A stretch of DNA of 51,312 nucleotides from Bacteroidota bacterium (GTDB lineage Bacteria; Bacteroidota; Bacteroidia; CAILMK01), in the NCBI GenBank assembly GCA_013288555.1, contig JABDBQ010000002.1, positions 1 to 51,312 on the forward strand, written 5' to 3'. Each line of letters starts with the position of its first letter. Within the stretch, counting starts at the first letter, position 1. The translations under genes were made by a program, and so were the position numbers. Shown here piece by piece: positions 42,464 through 50,619 of the stretch. Below the pieces are notes generated by a model. The model was not told the origin of the DNA. It made no database searches and worked only from the letters and a program-made list of their open reading frames with translations.

Positions 42464-43471
42464 TTAAAGTCCAATATATCCTTTGGGATTTAATGACATA
42501 CCAATTTGAAGGGTGGCAAAACCTCCGGCATTAGGCATAATTCCTGTTTCTGCACCTAAAGCTATCCCGTATTTTTTTAAACTATAATAATTCCATCCCA
42601 CCCGAAAGCCTATATATTGTCTTTGTGTGTATTTATCTATATTATACGTTCCTTGAGGCATGGTATTGTATTCAGGAATAACAATATCGTCATAATGAGC
42701 ATAAGGGGAAGCAAGTAAATCAAGATAAATTCTTGATTTATGAGTTATTTCCCTTTTCCCGAATTTTTCAATATTTATCTCTATATCTTTTATTCTTTCC
42801 ATGGTTAAACCAATTGATAAATAAGGTGTTTGAGCATTTGTGTAGGCATATTTGTCAGATGGTAATGAAGTATTAAAATCGTATTTTTTCTTTTGAGGAT
42901 CACTTGTATTATAACCAATGAAATCCATAGTATAAGAGGCTACTGTCGAGTTTGAAAATCCGAATGATCCCCTATATCCAAATTTAATTAAATAATCTCT
43001 TTTGAATTTAGTAGAAAGCGTTGCACCTGGGTTTGTTTGGAAATATGTTCTTGTATTAGTACTAAATTTTTTCTGATAGAAATAATGATTTTCGCCAATT
43101 TCCAGGTTAAAGTATGGAATAAGAACTGCCGGGACTGGATCTTCGGGTATAATTTCCTCAAAAAAGGCAATGGAAGCGGTCGAATAAAAATTGATCTTTT
43201 TATTTAAATCATAACTCGAATATACTTGCAGCACGTCATTGCCGAAGCTGTTTATGGTATAAATTAATGGATAGAATATAAACGTCAACTTCGGCATACT
43301 ATCCGGCCGATTCCTTATAACATCATAATGATACACCGGTACAGAATCCGAATCTCCCCCATAATGCTCGGGGTTTATTTTCTGCTGGGCAATACCATGT
43401 TCCGGGCAGGATAAAAGCCATATCATCACACCTGCGAAAAACAGTTTCAAAATATGGATCCGGATTTTCAT
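42464..43471 (-). CDS. Exported protein, paralog A
   Basis: The 335-residue protein has a signal peptide (ILKLFFAGVMIWLLSC, then PEHGIAQ) and a long region of amphipathic beta strands that suggests an outer-membrane barrel. It is clearly related to the gene at 43651. Shared landmarks are a VIRNRPDSMPKLTF-like segment, FYQKKFSTNTRTYFQTNPGA, KFGYRGSFGFSNSTV, MDFIGYNTSDPQKKK, YNIDKYTQRQYIGFRVGWNY, and YSLKKYGIALGAETG. No enzymatic motif is seen. A TAGCTTTG -7 box lies just upstream. Function unknown. Confidence 0.75.
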   Translation of the reverse strand: MKIRIHILKLFFAGVMIWLLSCPEHGIAQQKINPEHYGGDSDSVPVYHYDVIRNRPDSMPKLTFIFYPLIYTINSFGNDVLQVYSSYDLNKKINFYSTASIAFFEEIIPEDPVPAVLIPYFNLEIGENHYFYQKKFSTNTRTYFQTNPGATLSTKFKRDYLIKFGYRGSFGFSNSTVASYTMDFIGYNTSDPQKKKYDFNTSLPSDKYAYTNAQTPYLSIGLTMERIKDIEINIEKFGKREITHKSRIYLDLLASPYAHYDDIVIPEYNTMPQGTYNIDKYTQRQYIGFRVGWNYYSLKKYGIALGAETGIMPNAGGFATLQIGMSLNPKGYIGL

Positions 43472-43490
43472 TTTATGAATTCTGTATTTT

Positions 43491-43498
43491 CAAAGCTA
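43491..43498 (-). promoter_or_regulatory. -7 box for exported paralog A
   Basis: TAGCTTTG on the minus strand, an exact TAnnTTTG, 19 bases before the ATG at 43471. No -33 element at the usual distance. It suggests that paralog A is transcribed separately from paralog B. Confidence 0.45.
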
Positions 43499-43650
43499 TG
43501 AAAGAATTACAATAGCTGAGCATACATTTTCAGGCATATATCAGACAAATTCCATTGGGTTTCAAATTACGGAATTTCGTGCTGAATCAAATATTTCTGG
43601 CTTCGGAATACCTGAGCCGCCTTCTTTTTGTAGTATTGTTTGGTATTGAC

Positions 43651-44664
43651 TCACAAGCGTTTGCTATTGAAAGCAACGCCCATTTTGAAGATATAATATA
43701 TTCCTTCGTTCGGCATATATCCTCCTTCTACACCTCCGGTAAGTCCGATTTTTTTCAGGCTATAAAAATCCCAACCTGCCCTGAAACCAAACATCTGCTT
43801 TGGAGTATATTTATCAACATTGTATGTTTTTTTTGGGAAAGAGTCAGTCTGTGGGAAAACAATATTAGTATATTTCACATAAGGTGCAACAAGTAGTTCG
43901 GCGTAAAAGCGATACTTCTGCGATATATCTCGTTTCCTGTAATTGTCAGCTAAAACAGCAACATCTTTGACCCTCTCATAAACAGGCCCAATCGAAAAAT
44001 AACCAATAAGAGCATTGGTAAATGGATCACCATATAGCGAATTATAAAAAAAAGGAGAAGCGCCAAAATTCACTTTTTTCATTGACGGATCATTTACATC
44101 ATAGCCAATAAAACCAAGCTGACTATTCGTAACAGTTGTATTCAACAGATTAACCGTGCCCTTTAGCCCTAATTTCTGGCGATGTTTCCCATCAAATCTT
44201 GCCAAGACTGAGTTTCCTTGCTTTGTCTCAACGTAAGTGTTTATTTTTCCTGTAATTACTTCATTATAGAAATAATATGTAGTGCCAAATCCTATTTGCC
44301 CCAAGCCAACATAATTAGCAGGATAGGCATCCCCATTGGGGCCATACTGCAAATAACCCAAAAAAGCTTCGGCAGATAATGTCAGACTCTTATTAACATC
44401 GAAACTTATACTCGAGAATAAGGTAAAAACATCCAAAAAATTAAATTGTGATAGAGCTAAAGGATAGATGCAAAAAGTTTTTCTTGAAACAGTTTCGGGC
44501 CGATTCCTTAGCAATTCGAAATCAGAAATCTTTGGAGTATCTAATCCATTGTAATACTGAGGGAATATTTTATTTTGGGCGACACAATGTCTTGGAACGG
44601 CAAAATTTAATGACATCAATCCAAAGAAAATCAAAATCGTAATATTTTGGCTTTTATTGATCAT
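43651..44664 (-). CDS. Exported protein, paralog B
   Basis: The 337-residue protein is a tandem paralog of the 42464 gene. It has a signal peptide (ITILIFFGLMSLNFAV, then PRHCVAQ), then LLRNRPETVSRKTF, YVETKQGNSVLARFDGK, KLGLKGTVNLLNTTV, LGFIGYDVNDPSMKK, YNVDKYTPKQMFGFRAGWDF and YSLKKIGLTGGVEG, matching paralog A block by block. The beta-rich sequence suggests an outer-membrane barrel. The gap to paralog A is 179 bp. No family is recognised and the function is unknown. Confidence 0.75.
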   Translation of the reverse strand: MINKSQNITILIFFGLMSLNFAVPRHCVAQNKIFPQYYNGLDTPKISDFELLRNRPETVSRKTFCIYPLALSQFNFLDVFTLFSSISFDVNKSLTLSAEAFLGYLQYGPNGDAYPANYVGLGQIGFGTTYYFYNEVITGKINTYVETKQGNSVLARFDGKHRQKLGLKGTVNLLNTTVTNSQLGFIGYDVNDPSMKKVNFGASPFFYNSLYGDPFTNALIGYFSIGPVYERVKDVAVLADNYRKRDISQKYRFYAELLVAPYVKYTNIVFPQTDSFPKKTYNVDKYTPKQMFGFRAGWDFYSLKKIGLTGGVEGGYMPNEGIYYIFKMGVAFNSKRL

Positions 44665-44833
44665 AATTGTGTGTCGAATTCAAATATCGTATTGTTTCAC
44701 GTAAATCGCATCATACAATTTGAATTGGAATACCGATATCCGGTTTCTCAAAATAATTCTTCTCGCAACCATCTCAACTGGCATCTTTTTGTAATTTTAC
44801 CGCTCGTCATTAAATATAATCCATAAAATAAAA

Positions 44834-45313
44834 ATGAAAATCAGAAGTATCACGTTCAGCCTCTTCATACTGGTAGCCGTTTCCATTACGATATTGTCAT
44901 TTAAAAATGCACCGCTAAAAGAAAATGGTTTTAAAAACCTGAAGGTTTTGCCTAAAGACATCACCAAGAAGCAATTGGATTCAACCATGGATTATTATTG
45001 TATTTCTTTAGGGGTTCATTGCGGAACCTGTCATGCAAGAATAGACTCTACCTCCAGGCATCTCGATTTTCCGAGCGATGCCAAACCTGAAAAAGGCAGG
45101 GCACGAGAAATGATGACCATGACTGCAGAAATGAACGACCATTATTTCAGCCAGGGCAATACTGGTGTTGGTAAGAATATACCGGGTGTGACCTGTTTTA
45201 CCTGCCACAGGGGTGGCAAAGAACCAACCGTTAGTAACCTGCTGCCACAGGTAAATGCATTATATCAAGCCGCAGAAGAGGCTGAAAAACAAGCCCGTCA
45301 GAAGAAACATTAA
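44834..45313 (+). CDS. Di-haem c-type cytochrome, reaction-centre cytochrome family
   Basis: The 159-residue protein has an N-terminal hydrophobic segment (SITFSLFILVAVSITILSF) that exports or anchors it, and two c-type haem sites, CGTCH (63-67) and CFTCH (121-125). Met residues in MMTMTAEM may serve as axial ligands. The layout resembles half of the tetrahaem photosynthetic reaction-centre cytochrome family (CytoC_RC), which has non-photosynthetic members in Bacteroidota. It should be a periplasmic electron carrier. No terminal oxidase is nearby, and its partners are unknown. Confidence 0.85.
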   Translation: MKIRSITFSLFILVAVSITILSFKNAPLKENGFKNLKVLPKDITKKQLDSTMDYYCISLGVHCGTCHARIDSTSRHLDFPSDAKPEKGRAREMMTMTAEMNDHYFSQGNTGVGKNIPGVTCFTCHRGGKEPTVSNLLPQVNALYQAAEEAEKQARQKKH

Positions 45314-45367
45314 TGATTAGATACGCTTTGCATATATTCTGCGTTAACAGGGATTAATTTGCTCCTT

Positions 45368-46429
45368 ATGGCCAGGAACCTCAAATCATTGTGCGCATTT
45401 GTTTTTCTGTTCTCGATAAATAGTGTTTTCGGGCAGATTGGAGGAACAGGGATTATGAAATTCGTAGATCTTGCACCATCATCGCGTGTAGCTGCCCTGG
45501 GTGGTAATGTTATATCCGTAAAAGACGATGACCTTACCCTCGCTATTCAAAACCCATCCCTGCTGAATATCTCGATGGACGATCATTTTGCCATTTCTTA
45601 TATAGATTATCTTGCGGGAATCAATTTCGGAAGCCTTGCTTATGCTCATGCATTCGACAGCCTCAATACCGGGATGATAGGTATGCAGTATATCAATTAC
45701 GGTACTTTTACCGCTGCAGATGCTAATGGTAATATCACAGGGACATTTACGGCTGGCGAATACAATTTCTTTGCAGGATATTCACGGCAATGGCGGAATT
45801 TCTCATACGGTGGTCAGCTCAAAATGATTTACTCCAACCTGGAACAATACAATTCCTATGCTGCATGCGTCGACCTGAGCGGCACCTATTTCGATAAGCC
45901 AAAAGGATTTACAGCTGCAGTAGTTTTCCGGAATATAGGTTACCAGTTCAAACCTTATTCTGATGTAAGAGAACCGATGCCTTTTGAAATACAGGCTGGT
46001 GTTTCTGAAAAGCCCGCGCACATGCCCATCCGGTTTTCGGTGATACTTACCCATCTCGAAACCCCTGATATGACCTATATCAATACCAATGCGCCGCAAA
46101 CAATAGACCTCGCAACAGGCCAGCCGATTGTTCAGAAAATAACCCTGGGCGACAAAGTGTTCCGGCATTTTGTTTTTGGGGCTGAAGTGCTGATTTCCAA
46201 GAATTTCAACATCCGTCTTGGTTATAATGTAGAGCGTCGCCAGGAACTAAGCATCCCAACTGATATGGGCCTCGTCGGGTATTCCATTGGTGCAGGTATC
46301 CGGGTCAATCGTTTCCATATATCTTATGGCCTTTCAGGATATTCATTGGCAGGCTCTTCCAATACCTTCACCATTACCACAAATTTATCTGATTTCAAAC
46401 CTCAGAACACTGACAGCAAAAACTGGTAA
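45368..46429 (+). CDS. porQ: Type IX secretion system protein PorQ
   Basis: The 353-residue exported protein starts at ATG 45368 (a TTG three codons earlier also fits). A signal peptide (LCAFVFLFSINSVFGQ) is followed by GGTGIMKFVDLAPSSRVAALGGN, characteristic of PorQ, and an outer-membrane barrel of the PorV/PorP-like type ending GYSLAGSSNTFTITTNLSDF. PorQ belongs to the T9SS attachment complex (with PorU, PorV and PorZ) that processes and anchors cargo at the cell surface. It fits the many T9SS-tail proteins here. ispE follows after 18 bp. Confidence 0.92.
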   Translation: MARNLKSLCAFVFLFSINSVFGQIGGTGIMKFVDLAPSSRVAALGGNVISVKDDDLTLAIQNPSLLNISMDDHFAISYIDYLAGINFGSLAYAHAFDSLNTGMIGMQYINYGTFTAADANGNITGTFTAGEYNFFAGYSRQWRNFSYGGQLKMIYSNLEQYNSYAACVDLSGTYFDKPKGFTAAVVFRNIGYQFKPYSDVREPMPFEIQAGVSEKPAHMPIRFSVILTHLETPDMTYINTNAPQTIDLATGQPIVQKITLGDKVFRHFVFGAEVLISKNFNIRLGYNVERRQELSIPTDMGLVGYSIGAGIRVNRFHISYGLSGYSLAGSSNTFTITTNLSDFKPQNTDSKNW

Positions 46430-46447
46430 GATCAAAACAGCCAAAAG

Positions 46448-47251
46448 ATGATCGCTTTTCCAAATGCAAAAATCAATCTGGGATTATATGTTACCGGAAA
46501 GCGGGATGATGGTTTCCATAATATCGAAAGTATTTTTTACCCTGTCCCCTTTTGTGATGTACTTGAGATCATAGAATCTGAAGAATTCTCATTTCAGACC
46601 GAAGGAATTTCAGTTACAGATAACCCTGAAGATAATCTCTGTGTGAAAGCATATAATCTTCTAAAAGAGAAATATGATCTGCCTCCCATCAGCATGTTTC
46701 TTCTTAAAAATATTCCTTCGGGTGCGGGACTTGGAGGTGGTTCTTCTGATGCGGCATTTACACTCAAACTTTTAAATGATGTCTTTAAATTAAATATCAC
46801 AGTTGGGCAGCTTACTGAATATGCTGCAATGCTGGGCAGTGACTGCCCGTTTTTTGTCCCTGATTATCCCGCCTATGTTTTTGGGCGCGGCGAACTGATG
46901 GAAGCCGTAAACCTCAGCCTTAAAGGTTGTTATATTGTCATTGTTTGTCCCGGCATTCATATACCAACTGCAGAAGCCTATCGAAATATCCGGACATATT
47001 CGACAATGAAAATTCCCATGCCGCACCAGGTACAAAGAGACAGGCCGTACTGGAAAGAAACGCTCTATAATGATTTTGAAAATTATGCTTTGGGGCAATA
47101 TCCAGAGCTTAAAGAAATCAAAGAAAAGTTATATCAATCGGGTGCATTTTTCGCATCCATGAGCGGCAGCGGATCAAGTATTTATGGCATTTTTGAAAGC
47201 AAACCGGATGTTGATTTTAAGTTTAAGGTCTGGGAAGGAGAGATGATTTAG
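46448..47251 (+). CDS. ispE: 4-(cytidine 5'-diphospho)-2-C-methyl-D-erythritol kinase
   Basis: The 267-residue GHMP kinase has the N-terminal FPNAKINLGLYVTGKRDDG (K8 catalytic), the ATP-binding PSGAGLGGGSSDAAF (90-104, D101), and the C-terminal SMSGSGSSIYGIF motif. It phosphorylates CDP-methylerythritol in the MEP route to isoprenoid precursors in the cytoplasm. It lies 18 bp after porQ, so it is probably co-transcribed with it. This adjacency is seen in other Bacteroidota and has no obvious functional reason. Confidence 0.95.
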   Translation: MIAFPNAKINLGLYVTGKRDDGFHNIESIFYPVPFCDVLEIIESEEFSFQTEGISVTDNPEDNLCVKAYNLLKEKYDLPPISMFLLKNIPSGAGLGGGSSDAAFTLKLLNDVFKLNITVGQLTEYAAMLGSDCPFFVPDYPAYVFGRGELMEAVNLSLKGCYIVIVCPGIHIPTAEAYRNIRTYSTMKIPMPHQVQRDRPYWKETLYNDFENYALGQYPELKEIKEKLYQSGAFFASMSGSGSSIYGIFESKPDVDFKFKVWEGEMI

Positions 47252-47363
47252 AAATGATCAATAAACAATAATCAATAATCAATGATCAATCAGGAAATTC
47301 ATATCAATTTTAACACCCGTATGATTTTTGCATTTAAGCATTAGCACATCAACATCATAACTT

Positions 47364-47400
47364 GTCCCGCCTGTCCCGACTAATTTCGGGGACTTCTTCG
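47364..47400. repeat. Short palindromic repeat before the barrel gene's 3' end
   Basis: GTCCCGCCTGTCCCGA and its inverse (TTCGGGGAC) form a hairpin at 47373-47393. It resembles the CCCGAG...CTCGGGACAGGC insert in the repeat at 18743-18815, in inverted orientation. It may end transcription of either neighbouring gene. Confidence 0.4.
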
Positions 47401-47417
47401 GGATCATCACATTGATC

Positions 47418-50306
47418 CTACCTATCCGGTGGTCTTACAAATCCACCGCCATTAAACCCACCCGGAGGGCCTCCCTGACCAGGAGTTCTGTCAATCGTAC
47501 CACCTGCAGTATAGTGACGCAATGTGTAAGTAAATGACAACATGATATAGCGTTGCAATACTGCTGTCCGCACGTCATCAATATAGGCAGCATTTACCGT
47601 TCTGGCAATACTCAGGTTCTGGTTCAGTGCATCAAATACATATAGCTTTAGTTCTCCGGCATTGTTTTTCAGGAATTTCTTTGCGATACCTCCGTTAACC
47701 AGAAGCAGGCTCTGGTCATAGCTACCCAAACCGGTATACAAAGTATGACTTATATCGGTATTGAAACTAAACCCTCTCCAGAATATCCAGTTGAATTTGA
47801 GATCCGCCAGATGCGTGAAATAATTGCTATTGGCCTGGGCATTCAGTGTGTTTTTTACAATATTATATGTGGAATTGTAAGATAATGTAAAGTCCAGGTT
47901 CTCACTGATATTGCTGCTTAAAACCACACCCGGGTTCAAGGCATAGGTATTGGCATAATTTAGCTGATAATTAAGCAGCCCAGGCGTGGATGAATATGAC
48001 AAGCCACCATTAAAATTCAGATTGCTGCTGATGATATCAAACGGTATTCCATAAGTGGCAAAAGCGCGTGTCGACCAGTCATTGTTCAGGTTCACAGGAT
48101 AGCTGAGCTGTCCTCCTCTTACCAGTTTGTAACCGCCGCTGATGATAGAGTCCTTATTCGCAATAATGGTTGAATTCCCGATATAGTTTTCATTAAGCGT
48201 CGCTGTAAAAAAAACAAAAAAACTATGTGCTTTATCGGTATTGGTTTTACCATAACGCGTGATAAATGTATTGTTGTAAGATTGATTCAGTTTTGGGTTT
48301 CCCGTTGTGAGCAATAATGGATTCGTATTATTTACAACATTTTGCAACTGCGTTATGGATGGCAGGTTGGTTGATGTAAGGTAAAACATCCGGAGGCTGC
48401 TTTTATTTTCAAATTTATCAGTGAATATGGCCATCGGCAGGAAATTAGCATAAGAAAAAGTCTTTTGCCCGTTTGATGAAACAGGGAAAGTCTGGGAACC
48501 GACAAGATCAGCCAGCTGGTAATTGGCTGCGATCATAAAATTTGCATTGACCCCACGGTAATGATAGCTCAGTCCTCCTTTATTGGTGAGGGTGGTATAT
48601 GAATATTTGTTTGACAATGAAGTATCTATAGTATTATAGTCTCCGGTGAGTGCATTGTATTGATACGTTTGCTGGTTAAGTGAACTCAAAGTATAAGAAG
48701 GACTGTAATTTACCTGTATCATACTTTTATCGCCAATAGGCTCGGTATAGGCAAGGTTGGTATTAAAGCTCTGGTTTTGGGCCGGTGCATTTGCCTGCTG
48801 AATGATTTTTACCATAGAATCTACGCCCGCCCGGTAATATGAATTTGTTGCATGAAGGGTATCAGTGGCAGCCTTTGGGTTTACATCAATCCCGACGTTC
48901 CATGAAAAAGTTCTTCCTTTTTTTGCGAATTTATGCCTCCATAACAAGTTGGCATTGAAATCATAACCACTTGTAGCCTGGTTAAAAGTATTGTCTGTGG
49001 CTGTGCTTATATCTGTCGGATTATAGAAGCTGGTTCCAATGGTGGAACTGGTAACCCCTGCTTGCTGATAACTGATTTTTGGAGTGAATATAAGAGAGTT
49101 GGAGCTGTCTGCCGTATATTCCAAACGCACATTAGCACGGTGGTTGTAGTTGTTGGTATTTGATTGGTCGGCTTCATTATAAAAGGGTACCACATTGTTA
49201 GTTGTAAAATATTGACGGGCCAGTGTACTCTGGGTATTGTTATCGGTATTGTTATAGAAATAACTTGCCGTGATATATGTTTTCTTCCCGATACTGTCAC
49301 TGAAATTAGATCCAACGGAGTTGGTTTTATTAATACCATTCTGCGAGCCAACCAGGAAATTATTTGACGACCCGCCGCCATAACCTCCTGTAGAACTGGT
49401 AACGCTGGCTCCTGATCTTCCACCGCTGCGCTGGCCTCCGCCACCCATGACGCCGAGGAGATCCTGTGTTGCGAAATTCTGCTGGTTCACATTATTTGCC
49501 AGGCTGATAACCGACAAACGAAAATTATTATCAAAATCATTAAAGGTCTCCCCGGCATTGTATCTGCCATCGGTTCCGTATCCGGCATAGCCTTTACCAA
49601 ACTGCCCGTTGCGCCTGTATTTTTTGGTAACAATGTTTATGGTTTTCTGTGAGTTGCCATCGTCAAAACCCGTAAAAGCCGATTGGTCGCTGAGTTTGTC
49701 GTAAACCTGAACTTTATCAATGACTTCCGAAGGCAGATTGCGCAATGCAGTTGTAGGATCATCACCGAAAAAAGGTTTACCATCCACCAATACTTGCTTT
49801 ACGGTTTCGCCATGTGCCTGCACCGAACCATCAGTATTTACGATAATACCCGGCATCTTTTTCACAAGATCTTCTGCGGTGGCATCAGGGTTGGTTTTAA
49901 AGGCATCTGCGTTGTACTGTACCGTGTCTCCTATCTGTTCTGCGCGTACCTGGTGGCCTTTTACATTTATTTCTTTAAAGGTTGAAACACTCAATTTCAA
50001 GAGGCCCAGGCTGATATTCTGCTGCACAAGTTGTACCTTGACAATAAGCGGCTTATATCCGAAAAACATAATTTTTACGATGTACTTATCCGGTGCCAGG
50101 CCTGTTAATACAAAGCGCCCTCCTGTATCTGTAAGCAGGCCTTTTATTGCTGTAGAATCCTTGTCTTTACTTACAGTGACGGAAGCTCCCACTACAGCTG
50201 ATTTGTTAGTGCCATCCACTACTTTGCCCCTGATATTATAGGTCTGTGCAAATGCTGAAGCACATAATATCAAGAACAACAGGGAAATAAATAATCTTTT
50301 AATCAT
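47418..50306 (-). CDS. TonB-receptor-like outer-membrane barrel with CarboxypepD domain
   Basis: The 962-residue outer-membrane protein starts at ATG 50306, giving a signal peptide (LFISLLFLILCASAFAQ). A carboxypeptidase-regulatory-like domain (about 20-95: GKVVDGTNKSAVVGASV, PDKYIVKIMFFGY) and a TonB plug (about 110-235: EDLVKKMPGIIV, VLVDGKPFFGDDP) precede a large barrel of the OMP_b-brl_3 type. A Gly-rich insert (GGGGQRSGGRSGAS, about 300) and a Pro/Gly-rich tail ending GGFVRPPDR are unusual. No SusD-like partner is nearby, so this is not a classic Sus receptor; the ligand is unknown. A longer ORF to 50348 is excluded by the promoter position. Confidence 0.9.
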   Translation of the reverse strand: MIKRLFISLLFLILCASAFAQTYNIRGKVVDGTNKSAVVGASVTVSKDKDSTAIKGLLTDTGGRFVLTGLAPDKYIVKIMFFGYKPLIVKVQLVQQNISLGLLKLSVSTFKEINVKGHQVRAEQIGDTVQYNADAFKTNPDATAEDLVKKMPGIIVNTDGSVQAHGETVKQVLVDGKPFFGDDPTTALRNLPSEVIDKVQVYDKLSDQSAFTGFDDGNSQKTINIVTKKYRRNGQFGKGYAGYGTDGRYNAGETFNDFDNNFRLSVISLANNVNQQNFATQDLLGVMGGGGQRSGGRSGASVTSSTGGYGGGSSNNFLVGSQNGINKTNSVGSNFSDSIGKKTYITASYFYNNTDNNTQSTLARQYFTTNNVVPFYNEADQSNTNNYNHRANVRLEYTADSSNSLIFTPKISYQQAGVTSSTIGTSFYNPTDISTATDNTFNQATSGYDFNANLLWRHKFAKKGRTFSWNVGIDVNPKAATDTLHATNSYYRAGVDSMVKIIQQANAPAQNQSFNTNLAYTEPIGDKSMIQVNYSPSYTLSSLNQQTYQYNALTGDYNTIDTSLSNKYSYTTLTNKGGLSYHYRGVNANFMIAANYQLADLVGSQTFPVSSNGQKTFSYANFLPMAIFTDKFENKSSLRMFYLTSTNLPSITQLQNVVNNTNPLLLTTGNPKLNQSYNNTFITRYGKTNTDKAHSFFVFFTATLNENYIGNSTIIANKDSIISGGYKLVRGGQLSYPVNLNNDWSTRAFATYGIPFDIISSNLNFNGGLSYSSTPGLLNYQLNYANTYALNPGVVLSSNISENLDFTLSYNSTYNIVKNTLNAQANSNYFTHLADLKFNWIFWRGFSFNTDISHTLYTGLGSYDQSLLLVNGGIAKKFLKNNAGELKLYVFDALNQNLSIARTVNAAYIDDVRTAVLQRYIMLSFTYTLRHYTAGGTIDRTPGQGGPPGGFNGGGFVRPPDR

Positions 50307-50319
50307 ATAGGTTGTCCTG

Positions 50320-50349
50320 CAAAAATAGCCTTTTACTCCGACCCACAAA
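50320..50349 (-). promoter_or_regulatory. Bacteroidota promoter of the barrel gene
   Basis: On the minus strand, TTTG (50349-50346), an 18-base spacer, then TATTTTTG (50327-50320), an exact TAnnTTTG. The start site would be near 50313, only about 7 bases before the ATG at 50306. Confidence 0.7.
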
Positions 50350-50439
50350 TATCCTGCCTGTTTTATGATATTTAAGTTAACAAAAAGCTAATGGTTTGGG
50401 GGGTAAATAGTGAATCAATGTCATTTAGTTAAGTAAACT

Positions 50440-50572
50440 ACAACCCTGAAAGGGTTGAACGATGCCAATTATTTGCTGTTCAACCCTTTCAGGGTTGTAT
50501 AGAGCTAGAGCGGCCTCGTTAACCATGGGTTTTACCCGTGGTTACTTACATTCAACCCCATTCGGGGTTATT
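50440..50572. repeat. REP-like palindrome cluster, copy 2
   Basis: It is built from the same modules as 15465-15608: an ACAACCCTGAAAGGGTTGAA stem (50440-50459), its inverse (50479-50499), an AACCATGGGT...ACCCGTGGTT stem (50520-50543) and a TTCAACCCCATTCGGGGTT stem (50551-50569). The order differs from copy 1. It lies between the barrel gene's promoter region and the 3' end of the final surface-protein gene. Confidence 0.75.
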
Positions 50573-50619
50573 TGTACTTTAAAAGCCTTAACTAAACGAA
50601 ATTGATTCGTAATTGAATT

